Below, one piece after another: positions 26,527 through 35,182 of a stretch of 36,955 nt of DNA. The stretch spans positions 1-36,955 of the forward strand of contig NZ_LZJK01000056.1 of NCBI RefSeq assembly GCF_001667945.1. The letters are read 5' to 3'. Position 1 is the stretch's first letter. Every line of letters starts with the position of its first letter. A program made the translations under genes and the position numbers. Below the pieces are notes generated by a model, which was given only the letters and a program-made list of their open reading frames with translations, ran no database searches and had not been told where the DNA came from. This DNA comes from Mycolicibacter sinensis (GTDB taxonomy: Bacteria; Actinomycetota; Actinomycetes; Mycobacteriales; Mycobacteriaceae).

Positions 26527-26994
26527 GTGCGCGCCTGGTGGGTCACGGCGGCGCTGGCTGCGGTGCTGTTCGGCGCGATCAGCTGTGGGCCGCAACAAGG
26601 TTCACCGGACCGCACTGATCCCGGCACTGCGGCGCCGGTGTCGATCATCCGCCGCGGCAACGAGATCACGCTGAGCGGGGACGTGCCCGATCCGGCGGCC
26701 AAACGGGCGCTGTTGGACGCGGTGATCACCTCGACCGAGGACCTCACCGTCATCGATCGGCTCCGCGTGGCGCCGGGCGCCACCGCACCGGATTTCTCCG
26801 TGTCGGCTCCGGTGTTCGAAGCGGCTGCGGTGATCGGCGATTTCACCGTCCGCATGACCGGTGACACCGTGACGCTGGCCGGCACCGCGGCGAAGGCGCC
26901 AGAGGCGGCTGCCGTGGCGGACGCGGCCGAGGACGCCTGGCCGCGGGCCGAGATCCTCAACGAACTCGTGGTCAGCTCGCCGGCGACGCGATAA
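26527..26994 (+). CDS. Putative lipoprotein with a BON-like domain (ArfA B-domain paralogue)
   Basis: A 155-residue exported protein. The N-terminal signal ends in a lipobox-like AISC (C20), so it is probably a lipid-anchored envelope protein. The remainder (about 38-150) is a BON-like domain closely paralleling the next gene: shared pattern SI-R-GN-IT, ID-L-V-PGA, PVF-AA, DF and GDTVTLAGTAA, then AWP near the end. This is the N-terminal B domain of OmpATb/ArfA (Rv0899). The OmpA-like C-terminal domain is absent. The start directly abuts the FKBP stop (TGAGTG). Function is inferred only from ArfA, implicated in ammonia release and acid adaptation. Confidence 0.72.
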   Translation: MRAWWVTAALAAVLFGAISCGPQQGSPDRTDPGTAAPVSIIRRGNEITLSGDVPDPAAKRALLDAVITSTEDLTVIDRLRVAPGATAPDFSVSAPVFEAAAVIGDFTVRMTGDTVTLAGTAAKAPEAAAVADAAEDAWPRAEILNELVVSSPATR

Positions 26995-27095
26995 GAGCAC
27001 GAAGATCGGCTGAAGACCTCCACTGACGAATCGGAAGCCCATAGGATCGCGGTGACTTGGACACCGAGGTGCCTATCGCTCTTCAAGGAGGATCC

Positions 27096-27671
27096 ATGCC
27101 AGGCTCGGTATCGCGCTTTTACCGGCGACCTCCCGGCGCCGGCTGGCTCGTGGCACTGGCGGTAATCCCCTTGCTACTAGCGATGATCGGCCTCGGGATG
27201 GCGGATCGCTCGAAACTCGACAGCACCGAATCCAGCGTCGCCGCCCCACCGGTGCCCACCGTGGATCCGTCGGGACTATCGTTCGCCCCATTGTCGATTC
27301 TGCGCAACGGCAATGTCATCACCGTCAACGGCGAGTTGTCCGACATCGCTACGCGGACATGGCTGTTCGACATGCTCAAGGCGGCATACGGCGAGCGGAT
27401 CCAACTGGTCGACAACCTCACCATCAAACCTGGCGCCCAGGTGCCCGACATCGCCGCGCTGACATCGGTGTTCACGGCCGCGTCGACCATGCCGGACTTC
27501 AGATTCAAAATCAACGGTGACACCGTGACGCTGATCGGTACCGCCGCCTCCGGCGCGGTCAAATCCGCCGTCGAGGCGGCCGCGAAGGCGGCGTGGCCAA
27601 ACCTGGAGCTGTCCAACAACATTCTGGTGCTGCCTGATGCGGTGCCGGCCCCGGCATCACCGCCCCGATGA
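27096..27671 (+). CDS. ArfA (OmpATb)-like protein lacking the OmpA domain
   Basis: A 191-residue membrane-anchored protein. The start SRFYRRPPGAGWLVALAVIPLLL (about 5-27) corresponds to the membrane anchor of M. tuberculosis ArfA ([20 protein letters not shown]), and about 65-180 is the BON-like domain (LSILRNGNVITVNGEL to AAWPNLELSNNILV). The frame then ends with PAPASPPR and a stop, where ArfA (326 residues) would continue into its peptidoglycan-binding OmpA-like domain. No remnant of that domain follows in any frame before the next gene. AAGGAGG 5 nt before the ATG is the best ribosome binding site in the region. Followed by arfB- and arfC-like genes, as in H37Rv. Confidence 0.78.
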   Translation: MPGSVSRFYRRPPGAGWLVALAVIPLLLAMIGLGMADRSKLDSTESSVAAPPVPTVDPSGLSFAPLSILRNGNVITVNGELSDIATRTWLFDMLKAAYGERIQLVDNLTIKPGAQVPDIAALTSVFTAASTMPDFRFKINGDTVTLIGTAASGAVKSAVEAAAKAAWPNLELSNNILVLPDAVPAPASPPR

Positions 27672-27703
27672 GCACACCCGACGGCCGCTAAGGAGCACTC
27701 TCA

Positions 27704-27856
27704 ATGGATTTCGTCATTCACTGGCTGTGGTATCTGCTGGCCTTCGTCGCGGGCTCGGCTATCGCCTGGCTACTCACCGTTGTGTCGATTCGCCGCACCA
27801 ACCGGGAGGATGCCATTGCGGACCTACCCGGCGCAGCTGAGCTTGGGACCCGCTGA
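27704..27856 (+). CDS. arfB: ArfB-like small membrane protein
   Basis: A 50-residue protein starting MDFVIHWLWYLLAFVAGSAI, one transmembrane helix (about 5-27) and a charged tail (RRTNREDAI). Length and sequence correspond to Rv0900 (ArfB, 50 residues). AAGGAG 9 nt before the ATG. Its TGA shares a base with the next ATG (TGATG), so translation is coupled. In M. tuberculosis it is part of the ArfABC operon. Molecular role unknown. Confidence 0.75.
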   Translation: MDFVIHWLWYLLAFVAGSAIAWLLTVVSIRRTNREDAIADLPGAAELGTR

Positions 27857-27981
27857 TGCACGGGGTCCATTACGGGTTGATGGGCTTGTCTTTTGCGCTC
27901 GGGCTGCTGCTGACCTTCGCCTTCAGCATCCGGCGGGTCACGGTGCCGGCGCAGCCGGACTCGACGCGCCGGGACGGCTGA
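27856..27981 (+). CDS. ArfC-like small membrane protein, strongly shortened
   Basis: 41 residues: MHGVHYGLMGLSFALGLLLTF forms a single transmembrane helix (about 4-24), then a short basic tail (RRVTVPAQPDSTRRDG). The start resembles Rv0901 (ArfC), which in M. tuberculosis has 175 residues with a long Pro/Ala-rich C-terminal region. Only the membrane anchor is kept here, and the stop is followed after 1 bp by the convergent prrB stop, leaving no room for the missing part. It may be a functional micro-protein or a remnant. Confidence 0.65.
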   Translation: MHGVHYGLMGLSFALGLLLTFAFSIRRVTVPAQPDSTRRDG

Positions 27982-27982
27982 G

Positions 27983-29326
27983 TCAGCGCGGCGGCGGCAG
28001 CCGCAGCATCAGCCGCACCCCGCCCATCGGGCTGTCTTCCAGCGACGCGGTGCCGCCGTGCAGCCCGGCCTGCTGTGCCACCAGGGCCAGCCCGAGACCG
28101 GAGCCCGAATGCGAGGCCGTCGACCCGCGGGAGAACCGCTCGAACACCACCTGGCGTTCCTCCTCGGGAACCCCGGTGCCGTTGTCGTCGATGGCGATCT
28201 CGACGCCCGCGCGGGAGGTGACCGCCGACAACTGCACCTGGGTCGCGCCACCGTGCTTGACCGCGTTGGCGATCGCGTTGTCCACCGCCAGCCGCAGGCC
28301 GGCCGGCAGCCCGACGATGATGCAGGTCGGCGATGGCACCAGCGAGACGTTCAGGTCGGGGAAGACCCGCATCGCGTCGTGCGCCGCCCGGTCGAGCAGC
28401 TCGGTGATGTCCACCGGAACCTGGTCGTCGGCCGTGGACAGTTCCCCCTGGGCCAGCCGCTCCAGCGCCGACAGGGTGGCCTCGATCCGCGTCTGGGTGC
28501 GCACGACATCGTTGAGAACTTCCTTGCGCTGATCGTCAGGCAGATCGAGGGTGGTCAGCACCTCGAGATTGGTGCGCATCGCGGTCAGGGGGGTGCGCAG
28601 CTCGTGCGAGGACACCGCGGCGAAATCCCGCGCTGAGGCCAACGCTTCTTTGGTGCGGTCCTGCTCGGTCCAGATCCGCTGCAGCATGCCGCGCATCGCC
28701 TCGGCGATCTCCACGGCCTCGGTGGCGCCGCGCACCTCGATCTCGGGTCGCTCGTCGCCGGCGTCGATCGACCGGGCCTGCTGGGCCAGCCGCCGCAGTG
28801 GCCGCACCGCGAACGCGGCCAGCAGCCAGCCCAGCACCGCGGCGGCGCCGATCGCGAACGTGCACAGCAGCAACACCCGGCGGTGCAGGTTATTGGTATC
28901 GGCGACGGTGGCGTCGTAGGTGGCGCCGACCGCCAGTGTCCGCGGGCCGGGCCCGGGAATCTCGACCGTCCGCACCCGGTAGCGCACCCCGTCGATCTCG
29001 GTGTCGGCGTAGCCGGGCTCCAGTTCCGGCAGCACCACCGCGGAGTTCGACGTCACCTCGGTGGGTCGGCGCAGGGTGATCACGGCATCGGTGGCACCGG
29101 CCGATCGGGGCAGCTCACCCAGGCCGATCAGCGGGACGGTCAGACCGGCCGCCTCGTCGAGCCGGCGGTCCAGCCAGTACTTGCGGTCGTTGGTGATCCC
29201 GACCCACACGATGGCGCCGATGATGACCGTCACGATCGCGGTGCCGATCGCGGTCGCCAGCACCACCCGGGTCCGCAGCGAGGGCGTGCGGGCAAAGATG
29301 CGCCGCAGCGCGTTCATGACGTTCAT
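27983..29326 (-). CDS. prrB: Sensor histidine kinase PrrB
   Basis: Membrane sensor kinase partner of PrrA, 447 residues. Order: transmembrane helix 1 (about 16-40), extracytoplasmic sensor region (about 41-148, with NDRKYWLDRRLDEAAG), transmembrane helix 2 (about 150-172), HAMP domain, the H-box AAVSSHELRTPLTAMR with the phospho-accepting His (about H241), and the HATPase motifs N (AVDNAIANAVKHGG), G1 (IDDNGTG) and G2 (GSGLGLALV). Start uncertain between GTG 29338 (overlapping the prrA stop as GTGA), ATG 29326 (best, with TGAGGA 6 nt upstream) and ATG 29317. Strong similarity to M. tuberculosis PrrB throughout the kinase core. Confidence 0.93.
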   Translation of the reverse strand: MNVMNALRRIFARTPSLRTRVVLATAIGTAIVTVIIGAIVWVGITNDRKYWLDRRLDEAAGLTVPLIGLGELPRSAGATDAVITLRRPTEVTSNSAVVLPELEPGYADTEIDGVRYRVRTVEIPGPGPRTLAVGATYDATVADTNNLHRRVLLLCTFAIGAAAVLGWLLAAFAVRPLRRLAQQARSIDAGDERPEIEVRGATEAVEIAEAMRGMLQRIWTEQDRTKEALASARDFAAVSSHELRTPLTAMRTNLEVLTTLDLPDDQRKEVLNDVVRTQTRIEATLSALERLAQGELSTADDQVPVDITELLDRAAHDAMRVFPDLNVSLVPSPTCIIVGLPAGLRLAVDNAIANAVKHGGATQVQLSAVTSRAGVEIAIDDNGTGVPEEERQVVFERFSRGSTASHSGSGLGLALVAQQAGLHGGTASLEDSPMGGVRLMLRLPPPR

Positions 29327-29334
29327 GGTGGTCC

Positions 29335-30045
29335 TCACTGCGTGCGCAGAACGAAGCCGACTCCGCGCACGGTGTGCAGCAGCCGGGGCGCGCCGCCGGC
29401 TTCCAGCTTGCGCCGCAGGTAGCCGATGAACACGTCGACGACGTTGGTGTCGGCGGCGAAGTCATAACCCCAGACCAGCTCGAGGAGCTGGGCGCGCGAC
29501 AACACCGCGGTCTTGTGCTCGGCGAGCACCGCCAACAGGTCGAACTCCCGCTTGGTCAGATCGACGTCGACGCCCTTGACCCGGGCGCGCCGGCCGGGGA
29601 TGTCGACCTCCAGCGGGCCGACGGTGATGGTCTCCGACGACGAGCTGGCCGACGACCCCCGCCGCCGCAGCATCGCCCGCACCCGGGCCACCAGCTCGGC
29701 GAGCACGAACGGCTTGACCAGGTAATCGTCGGCGCCGGCTTCTAGACCGGCGACCCGGTCGTCGACCGAACTGCGGGCGCTCAATACGCAGACCGGCACG
29801 TCGTCGCCCATCGCGCGCAGTGCGGTCACCACGCTCACGCCGTCGAGCACCGGCATGTTGATGTCGAGCACGATCGCGTCCGGGCGGGCCTCCTTGGCGC
29901 TGCGCAGCGCTTCGGCGCCGTCGGCCGCCGTGGCCACCTCGAAACCGGACAGCCGCAGTCCGCGTTCCAGCGAGGCGAGCACATCGGAGTCGTCGTCGAC
30001 GACCAGTACTCGAGGGGAGGCAGCGGCGTTGGCGGGGTTGCTCAT
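29335..30045 (-). CDS. prrA: Response regulator PrrA (OmpR family)
   Basis: DNA-binding response regulator, 236 residues, same length as in M. tuberculosis. The receiver domain (about 10-125) has the acidic pair DDD near 17-19, the phospho-accepting Asp in AIVLDINMP (D61) and the Lys in YLVKPF. The winged-helix output domain (about 140-232) ends with [14 protein letters not shown] and [15 protein letters not shown] 30045 is preferred because it aligns with the known protein start; ATG 30054 is an in-frame alternative. The N-terminal nine residues differ from M. tuberculosis and contain no Thr. Overlaps or nearly abuts prrB; the pair is one operon. Confidence 0.95.
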   Translation of the reverse strand: MSNPANAAASPRVLVVDDDSDVLASLERGLRLSGFEVATAADGAEALRSAKEARPDAIVLDINMPVLDGVSVVTALRAMGDDVPVCVLSARSSVDDRVAGLEAGADDYLVKPFVLAELVARVRAMLRRRGSSASSSSETITVGPLEVDIPGRRARVKGVDVDLTKREFDLLAVLAEHKTAVLSRAQLLELVWGYDFAADTNVVDVFIGYLRRKLEAGGAPRLLHTVRGVGFVLRTQ

Positions 30046-30152
30046 GGTCGCCATTTTGCCTGAATGTCGCCGCCAAGCGCGGGATGGCGCCGCGCGGTTC
30101 TTGCGGCGATCGCAAGCGCGACGAAGTCGGGCGCCGCACGTCGTCGCCGATC

Positions 30153-30158
30153 TAGGGT
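30153..30158 (+). promoter_or_regulatory. -10 box of the ABC exporter operon (putative leaderless)
   Basis: TAGGGT ends 7 nt before the GTG at 30166, in the 120-bp spacer divergent from prrA. This selects GTG 30166 over an upstream in-frame start at 30064. Confidence 0.55.
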
Positions 30159-30165
30159 CGATTGC

Positions 30166-31926
30166 GTGAATCCGGCCTCCGCACTGCGCAGCCTGCTGCC
30201 ATACCTGCGGCCCTACCGGGCGCGGTGGATCACCATGATCACGGTGGCCGTCGTCAGCCTGGGCGCCACCGTGGCGATCCCGCTGATGACCAAGGCCGTC
30301 ATCGACGGGCCGGTGGCCCACCGTGACCAGCCCGGGCTGTGGCTGCTGGGGACGGCGGCCGCCGCGCTCGGGGTCGGCGAGGCGCTGCTGTGGCTGGTGC
30401 GGCGCTGGCTGGTCGCGCACGCCACCATGGGCGTCGAAGCCGACCTCCGCAAGGATCTCTACGCCCGGCTGCAGGTGCTGCCGATGACGTTTCACGGCCG
30501 CTGGCAGTCCGGGCAGCTGCTGTCGCGGATCATGAACGACCTGGCCACCATCCGCCGGTTCCTGTCGTTCGTGGTGGTGTTCCTGCTGCTCAACACGCTG
30601 CAGATCGTGGCGGTGACGACCATTCTGTTGCTGCTGTACTGGCCACTGGGCGTGGTGGCCGCGGTGTCGATGGTGCCGGTGACGCTGGCGGTGCAGCACT
30701 TCCGACGCCAGTACACCCGGCTGTCGCGCCGCGCCCAAGACCAGGCCGGCCAGGTGGCGACCGTGGTCGAGGAGTCCGCGCTGGGGCTGCGCACCATCAA
30801 GGCGTTCGGCCGGGAGGACCACGTGTTCGCCCACTTCGACGCCCAAGCCAAGACCCTGCGCGACCTCGGTATCGACAAGGTGGTGGTGTCGTCGAGGTTC
30901 TGGACGCTGCTGGAGGTCATCCCCAACCTGACACTGATCGTGGTGCTGGCGATCGGTGCGTTCGCGGCCGGGCACCACCTGGTCACGATGGGCACCCTGG
31001 TCGCGTTCATCACCTTGATGCTGTCGCTGGTCTGGCCGGTGTCGTCGCTGGGCTTTCTGCTGTCGGCCACCCAGGAGGCGATGACCGCCGCCGATCGGAT
31101 CACCGAGATCTTCGATGCGCCCGTCGAGATCACCGACGGGGACGATCCGGCGCCGCCGTCCGGGCGCCTGGAGCTGCGCGACGTCGGGTTCCGCTTCAAC
31201 GGCCGCTGGGTGCTGCGCGGCGTCAATCTCTCCGTCGAGCCCGGCGAGACCGTCGCGCTGGTGGGCGCCACCGGATCGGGTAAATCGGTGCTGGCGATGC
31301 TGCTGTCACGGCTCTACGACGCGTGCGAGGGGCAGATCCTCATCGGTGGGCGGGATATCCGTTCGCTGACGCTGACGGCGCTGCGTTCGGCGGTGATCAC
31401 CGCGTTCGACGACCCGACGCTGTTCTCGATGTCGGTGGCCGAGAATCTGCGGCTCGGCCGGCCGGATGCCAGCGACGCGGAGTTGGCGCACGCCCTCGAG
31501 GTGGCGTCGGCAGATTTCGTCTATGACCTGCCGGCCGGGCTCGACACCCGCATCGGTGAGCAGGGGATGAGCCTCTCCGGTGGGCAGCGGCAGCGGTTGT
31601 CGCTGGCCCGCGCGCTGGTGGCGGCGCCGACGATCCTGGTGCTCGACGACACCCTCTCAGCGCTGGACGTGCACACCGAAGCCGCCGTGACCGAGGCGCT
31701 GCGCCGGGTGCTGCGGGACGGGGCGATCACCGGGATCGTGGTGGCCAACCGGGCCTCCACGGTGGCGCTGGCCGACCGGGTGGCGTTGCTTGCCGACGGG
31801 GCCATCAGCGCGATCGGCACCCACGCCGAACTGTTGGCGAGCGTGCCGCGGTATCGCTACCTGCTGGCCGCTGACGACGAACTCGACGACGGCGCCGAAC
31901 ACCTCGTCGACTGGGCGCGGCGGTGA
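30166..31926 (+). CDS. ABC exporter half-transporter, degenerate-site subunit
   Basis: 586 residues: a six-helix type IV exporter membrane domain (about 1-310) fused to an ATPase domain (about 335-570). Walker A is VGATGSGKS (about 365-373) and the signature is a normal LSGGQRQR (about 469), but other catalytic positions are altered: the Q-loop reads AFDDPTLF (Asp for Gln), Walker [12 protein letters not shown] (Asp for the catalytic Glu) and the H-loop VVANRAST (Asn for His). This is the pattern of the non-catalytic half of heterodimeric exporters such as TM287/288 or BmrCD. Overlaps the next gene by 4 bp (GTGA). Absent between prrA and accD3 in H37Rv. Substrate unknown. Confidence 0.9.
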   Translation: MNPASALRSLLPYLRPYRARWITMITVAVVSLGATVAIPLMTKAVIDGPVAHRDQPGLWLLGTAAAALGVGEALLWLVRRWLVAHATMGVEADLRKDLYARLQVLPMTFHGRWQSGQLLSRIMNDLATIRRFLSFVVVFLLLNTLQIVAVTTILLLLYWPLGVVAAVSMVPVTLAVQHFRRQYTRLSRRAQDQAGQVATVVEESALGLRTIKAFGREDHVFAHFDAQAKTLRDLGIDKVVVSSRFWTLLEVIPNLTLIVVLAIGAFAAGHHLVTMGTLVAFITLMLSLVWPVSSLGFLLSATQEAMTAADRITEIFDAPVEITDGDDPAPPSGRLELRDVGFRFNGRWVLRGVNLSVEPGETVALVGATGSGKSVLAMLLSRLYDACEGQILIGGRDIRSLTLTALRSAVITAFDDPTLFSMSVAENLRLGRPDASDAELAHALEVASADFVYDLPAGLDTRIGEQGMSLSGGQRQRLSLARALVAAPTILVLDDTLSALDVHTEAAVTEALRRVLRDGAITGIVVANRASTVALADRVALLADGAISAIGTHAELLASVPRYRYLLAADDELDDGAEHLVDWARR

Positions 31927-33680
31927 CGGCCGACCCGGGCCGCGCCGCCGCCCGTGCCCTGCTGTGGTCACTGCTGCGCCCCTACCGCGTCGCGGTCGTG
32001 GCGCTGGCGTTGATCGTCGTGGTGGAAAACGCTGCCCGCCTTGCGGTTCCGGTGCTGACTCAGCGTGGGATCGACCGCGGGATCCCGCCGCTCAGCGACG
32101 GATCGAGCCGGATGCTGACGGTGATCCTGGTCGCGTTGGGGGCCGTCGTGCTCACCCAGGCCAGTAGCCGGCTGGTGTTTCTGCAATGGTCGGGGCGGAT
32201 CGGCCAGCGGGTGCTGCTGGAGTTGCGGCGGCGGGTGTTTCGCCATTTCCAGCGCCTCGACATCGGCTTTCACGAGCGCTATACCCCGGGCCGGGTGGTC
32301 AGCCGGCTGACTAACGACATCGACGCGATCCAGGAGATGCTGACGAGCGGCTTCGACAGCCTGATCAGCGCCGCGCTCACGCTGGCCGGTACCGCGGTGC
32401 TGCTGGTCGTGCTGGACTGGCGACTGGGCCTGATGTGTCTGGGTGCATTCCCGGCACTGGTCGCGCTGCTGCGCTGGTTCCGGGCTGAGTCGTCGAAGAC
32501 CTATACCGCGGTCCGGGAACACGCCGCGCGGGTGATCGTGCAGTTCGTCGAGACCATGACCGGGATCAAAGCGGTGCAGGCCTACCGCCGCGAAGCCCGC
32601 AACCAGCAGATCTTCGCAGCCGTCGCCGACCGTTACCGTGCCGTCAACGAGAAGGCGTTCAAACTGGTCGCCGTCTTCAGCCCCGGCGTCAAGCTGGTCG
32701 GCAACCTCACCACCGGGGTGGTGCTGCTCTACGGCGGCTGGCGAGTCCTGCACGGGCACATGACGATCGGCACGTTCACCGCGTTCCTGCTCTACCTGCG
32801 GATGTTCTTCGAACCGATGCAGGAGATCACCCAATTCCTCAACACCTTCTCCTCGGCGACCTCGGCGCTGCAGAAACTGGCCGGGGTCCTCGCCGAAACG
32901 CCCGCGGTGGCCGACCCGCACACCCCGGCCGCCCTCGGCCAGGTGCGCGGCGAGATCGCCTTGCGCCAGGTGGGTTTCAGCTACTCCGCCGATGCGCCGG
33001 TGCTGGCGGGTTTGTCGCTTCAGATCCCGGCCGGCCAGACCGTGGCGCTGGTCGGCAGCACCGGCGCCGGCAAGACGACCATCGCCAAGCTGATCGCCCG
33101 GTTCTATGACCCGACCTCGGGTTCGGTGACGCTCGACGGGGTCGACCTGCGCCACCTCACCCAGGCCGAGCTGCGCCGGCACGTGGTGATGGTCACCCAG
33201 GAGAACTTCCTGTTCTCCGGGACGCTGGCCGACAACATCCGCTTCGGCCGTCCCGGGGCGACCGACGCCGAGGTGGCTGCGGCCGCGGCGCGGGTGGGCG
33301 CCGAGGCGTTCATCGCGGAGCTGCCCGACGGCTATGACACCGACGTGGCCAAGCGCGGCGGCCGGCTCTCGGCGGGCCAACGGCAGCTGGTCGCCTTCGC
33401 CCGCGCGTTCCTGGCCGACCCGGCGGTGCTGATCCTCGACGAGGCCACCTCGGCGCTGGACATCCCCGGTGAGCGGATGGTGCAGCAGGCGCTGCGCAGC
33501 GTGCTGGCCGACCGCACCGCTTTGGTGATCGCTCACCGGCTCTCCACGGTCGAGATCGCCGACCGGGTGCTGGTGATCGAGGGCGGCGCCGTCGTCGAGG
33601 ACGGACCGCCGGCCGAGCTGATCCGCGCCGAGGGGCATTACGCCGCCCTGCACGAGGCCTGGCAGCGGTCGCTGGCTTAA
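31923..33680 (+). CDS. ABC exporter half-transporter, catalytic subunit
   Basis: 585 residues: exporter membrane domain (about 10-320, including HERYTPGRVVSRLTNDID at the coupling region) and an ATPase domain (about 345-580). Here the catalytic residues are intact: Walker A VGSTGAGKTT (about 376-385), Q-loop VTQENFLF, Walker B LILDEATSALD with the catalytic Glu, H-loop VIAHRLSTVE. Only the signature motif deviates (LSAGQRQ for LSGGQ). It therefore complements the upstream subunit exactly. The stop codon overlaps the accD3 stop (TTAA). Drug or lipid export is the usual family role; not determinable here. Confidence 0.91.
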   Translation: MTADPGRAAARALLWSLLRPYRVAVVALALIVVVENAARLAVPVLTQRGIDRGIPPLSDGSSRMLTVILVALGAVVLTQASSRLVFLQWSGRIGQRVLLELRRRVFRHFQRLDIGFHERYTPGRVVSRLTNDIDAIQEMLTSGFDSLISAALTLAGTAVLLVVLDWRLGLMCLGAFPALVALLRWFRAESSKTYTAVREHAARVIVQFVETMTGIKAVQAYRREARNQQIFAAVADRYRAVNEKAFKLVAVFSPGVKLVGNLTTGVVLLYGGWRVLHGHMTIGTFTAFLLYLRMFFEPMQEITQFLNTFSSATSALQKLAGVLAETPAVADPHTPAALGQVRGEIALRQVGFSYSADAPVLAGLSLQIPAGQTVALVGSTGAGKTTIAKLIARFYDPTSGSVTLDGVDLRHLTQAELRRHVVMVTQENFLFSGTLADNIRFGRPGATDAEVAAAAARVGAEAFIAELPDGYDTDVAKRGGRLSAGQRQLVAFARAFLADPAVLILDEATSALDIPGERMVQQALRSVLADRTALVIAHRLSTVEIADRVLVIEGGAVVEDGPPAELIRAEGHYAALHEAWQRSLA

Positions 33681-35155
33681 CCCGGCAGCCCGATCCGCCG
33701 GTAGCGCTCCAGCCGGGCGGCCAGCCGCGCCTCGTCAGGCACCCCGCGCAGCGCGTGCAACTCGGCGGCGATGGCCGCCGACATCCGCTTGGCGAAGTCG
33801 ATCGGCTCCGCGGCGGCATCCGGGTGCTCGGCCACGATCACGTCGACGATCCCGTGCGCCTGCAGATCCGCCGATCGGATGCCCTGGGCGTCTGAGAGCT
33901 CCGGGGCGTGCGCGGTGTCGCGGAACACGATGGCGCTGGCGCCCTCGGGGGGCAGCGGCGCCAGCCAGCCGTGCAACGCCGCCAGCACCCGGTCCGCGGG
34001 CACCATCGCCAATGCGGGCCCGCCGCTGCCCTGGCCCAGCAGCACCGACACCGTCGGCACCTCGAGGGTGACCAGCTCCGCCAGGCAGGCCGCGATCTGC
34101 CCGGCCAGCCCGCCCTGTTCGGCCTCCACCGACAGCGCGGGGCCCGGGGTGTCGATGGCCAGCACCAGCGGCAGCCGAAGGCCCGCGGCCAACGCCATGC
34201 CGCGGCGGGCGTCGCGCAGCGCCACCGGATCGGTCAGGCGGTCGGGGCCGCGCAGCTGGCCCAGCACCACCGCGGGCTGGCCACCGAAGCGGGCCAGCGC
34301 CAGCAGCATGGTGGCCCCGCGTTCGGCGCTGCCGGTGCCGGACAGGAAGACCCGCTCGGTGGCGCCGTGCCGCAGCAGGAATCCCACGCCGGGCCGGTCC
34401 GGGCGCCGCGACGCGCACACCGAGTTCCACGCCGGCACGTCGGGAATCGGCTCGGGGGCCGGTGGTGTAGGTGCGCCGCCGGGGGCGTCGAGGATCACCT
34501 TGAGCGCCCGCGCGCAGGTGCGCCGCAGCCACTTCACCGGGATCACGCCATCGATCACGCCGTGCGCTTGCAGGTTCTCCGCGGTCTGGATGCCCGGCGG
34601 GAACGGCGCGCCGTAGAGCTGCTCGTAGACCCGCGGCCCCAAGAAACCCACCAGCGCCCCGGGCTCGGCCAGCGTGATGTGCCCGAGTGAGCCCCAGGAA
34701 GCGAACACCCCGCCGGTAGTGGGGTGGCGCAGGTACACCAGATAGGGCAGGTGGGCCCGCTTGTGCAGTTCGACGGCGGCGGCGATCTTCACCATCTGCA
34801 GGAACGCGACGGTGCCCTCCTGCATCCGGGTGCCACCCGAACTCGGGGATGCCAGCAGCGGCAACCCCTCGGCGGTGGCCCGCTGGATCGCCGAGGTGAT
34901 CCGCTCGGCGGCCGCCACCCCGATCGAACCGGCCAGGAAGTCGAAGTCGCTGGCGATCACCGCGACCCGCCGCCCGTGGATCCGGCCCTCGCCGGTGATG
35001 ACGGCCTCGTCGCGGCCGGTGGCGGCCCGGGCGGCGGCCAGCTCGGCGGCGAAATCGTCGCTGACCGGCAGCGGCAGCGGCGCGGCATCCCAGCTGAGGA
35101 ACGAGCCGTGATCCAATACCGCCTCGCGCAGTTCGTCGGCCCCGGTCCGGCTCAC
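33677..35155 (-). CDS. accD3: Acyl-CoA carboxylase carboxyltransferase subunit AccD3
   Basis: Biotin-dependent carboxylase beta subunit, 492 residues, transferring CO2 from carboxybiotin to an acyl-CoA. Two crotonase-like halves are visible: the N-terminal half with [13 protein letters not shown] and [15 protein letters not shown] (about 105-165), and the C-terminal half with [21 protein letters not shown] and [14 protein letters not shown] (about 335-385) that form oxyanion holes. The domain organisation resembles fused AccD-AccA more than PccB. GTG start, 27 bp from the divergent echA6 ATG. Matches Rv0904c in length and neighbours. Substrate specificity of AccD3 is not firmly known. Confidence 0.9.
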   Translation of the reverse strand: MSRTGADELREAVLDHGSFLSWDAAPLPLPVSDDFAAELAAARAATGRDEAVITGEGRIHGRRVAVIASDFDFLAGSIGVAAAERITSAIQRATAEGLPLLASPSSGGTRMQEGTVAFLQMVKIAAAVELHKRAHLPYLVYLRHPTTGGVFASWGSLGHITLAEPGALVGFLGPRVYEQLYGAPFPPGIQTAENLQAHGVIDGVIPVKWLRRTCARALKVILDAPGGAPTPPAPEPIPDVPAWNSVCASRRPDRPGVGFLLRHGATERVFLSGTGSAERGATMLLALARFGGQPAVVLGQLRGPDRLTDPVALRDARRGMALAAGLRLPLVLAIDTPGPALSVEAEQGGLAGQIAACLAELVTLEVPTVSVLLGQGSGGPALAMVPADRVLAALHGWLAPLPPEGASAIVFRDTAHAPELSDAQGIRSADLQAHGIVDVIVAEHPDAAAEPIDFAKRMSAAIAAELHALRGVPDEARLAARLERYRRIGLPG

Positions 35156-35164
35156 AACAGCAGG

Positions 35165-35174
35165 CTAATAGGCT
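35165..35174. promoter_or_regulatory. Overlapping divergent -10 boxes of accD3 and echA6
   Basis: On the plus strand TAGGCT (35169-35174) ends 8 nt before the echA6 ATG; on the minus strand TATTAG (35170-35165) ends 9 nt before the accD3 GTG. Both boxes lie in the 27-bp spacer and share bases, as in symmetrical bidirectional promoters. Neither gene has a ribosome binding site, so both mRNAs may be leaderless or nearly so. Confidence 0.5.
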
Positions 35175-35182
35175 TGGACCTC

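Noticed and set aside
27668..27691. Seven-codon ORF (MSTPDGR) overlapping the arfA-like stop as ATGA
   Set aside because: Too short, no similarity to the missing OmpA domain, and the AAGGAG after it serves arfB.
27096..27703. Frameshift as the explanation for the missing OmpA domain
   Set aside because: Only 32 bp separate the stop from arfB and no OmpA-like sequence is found in any frame downstream, so the domain is absent rather than out of frame.
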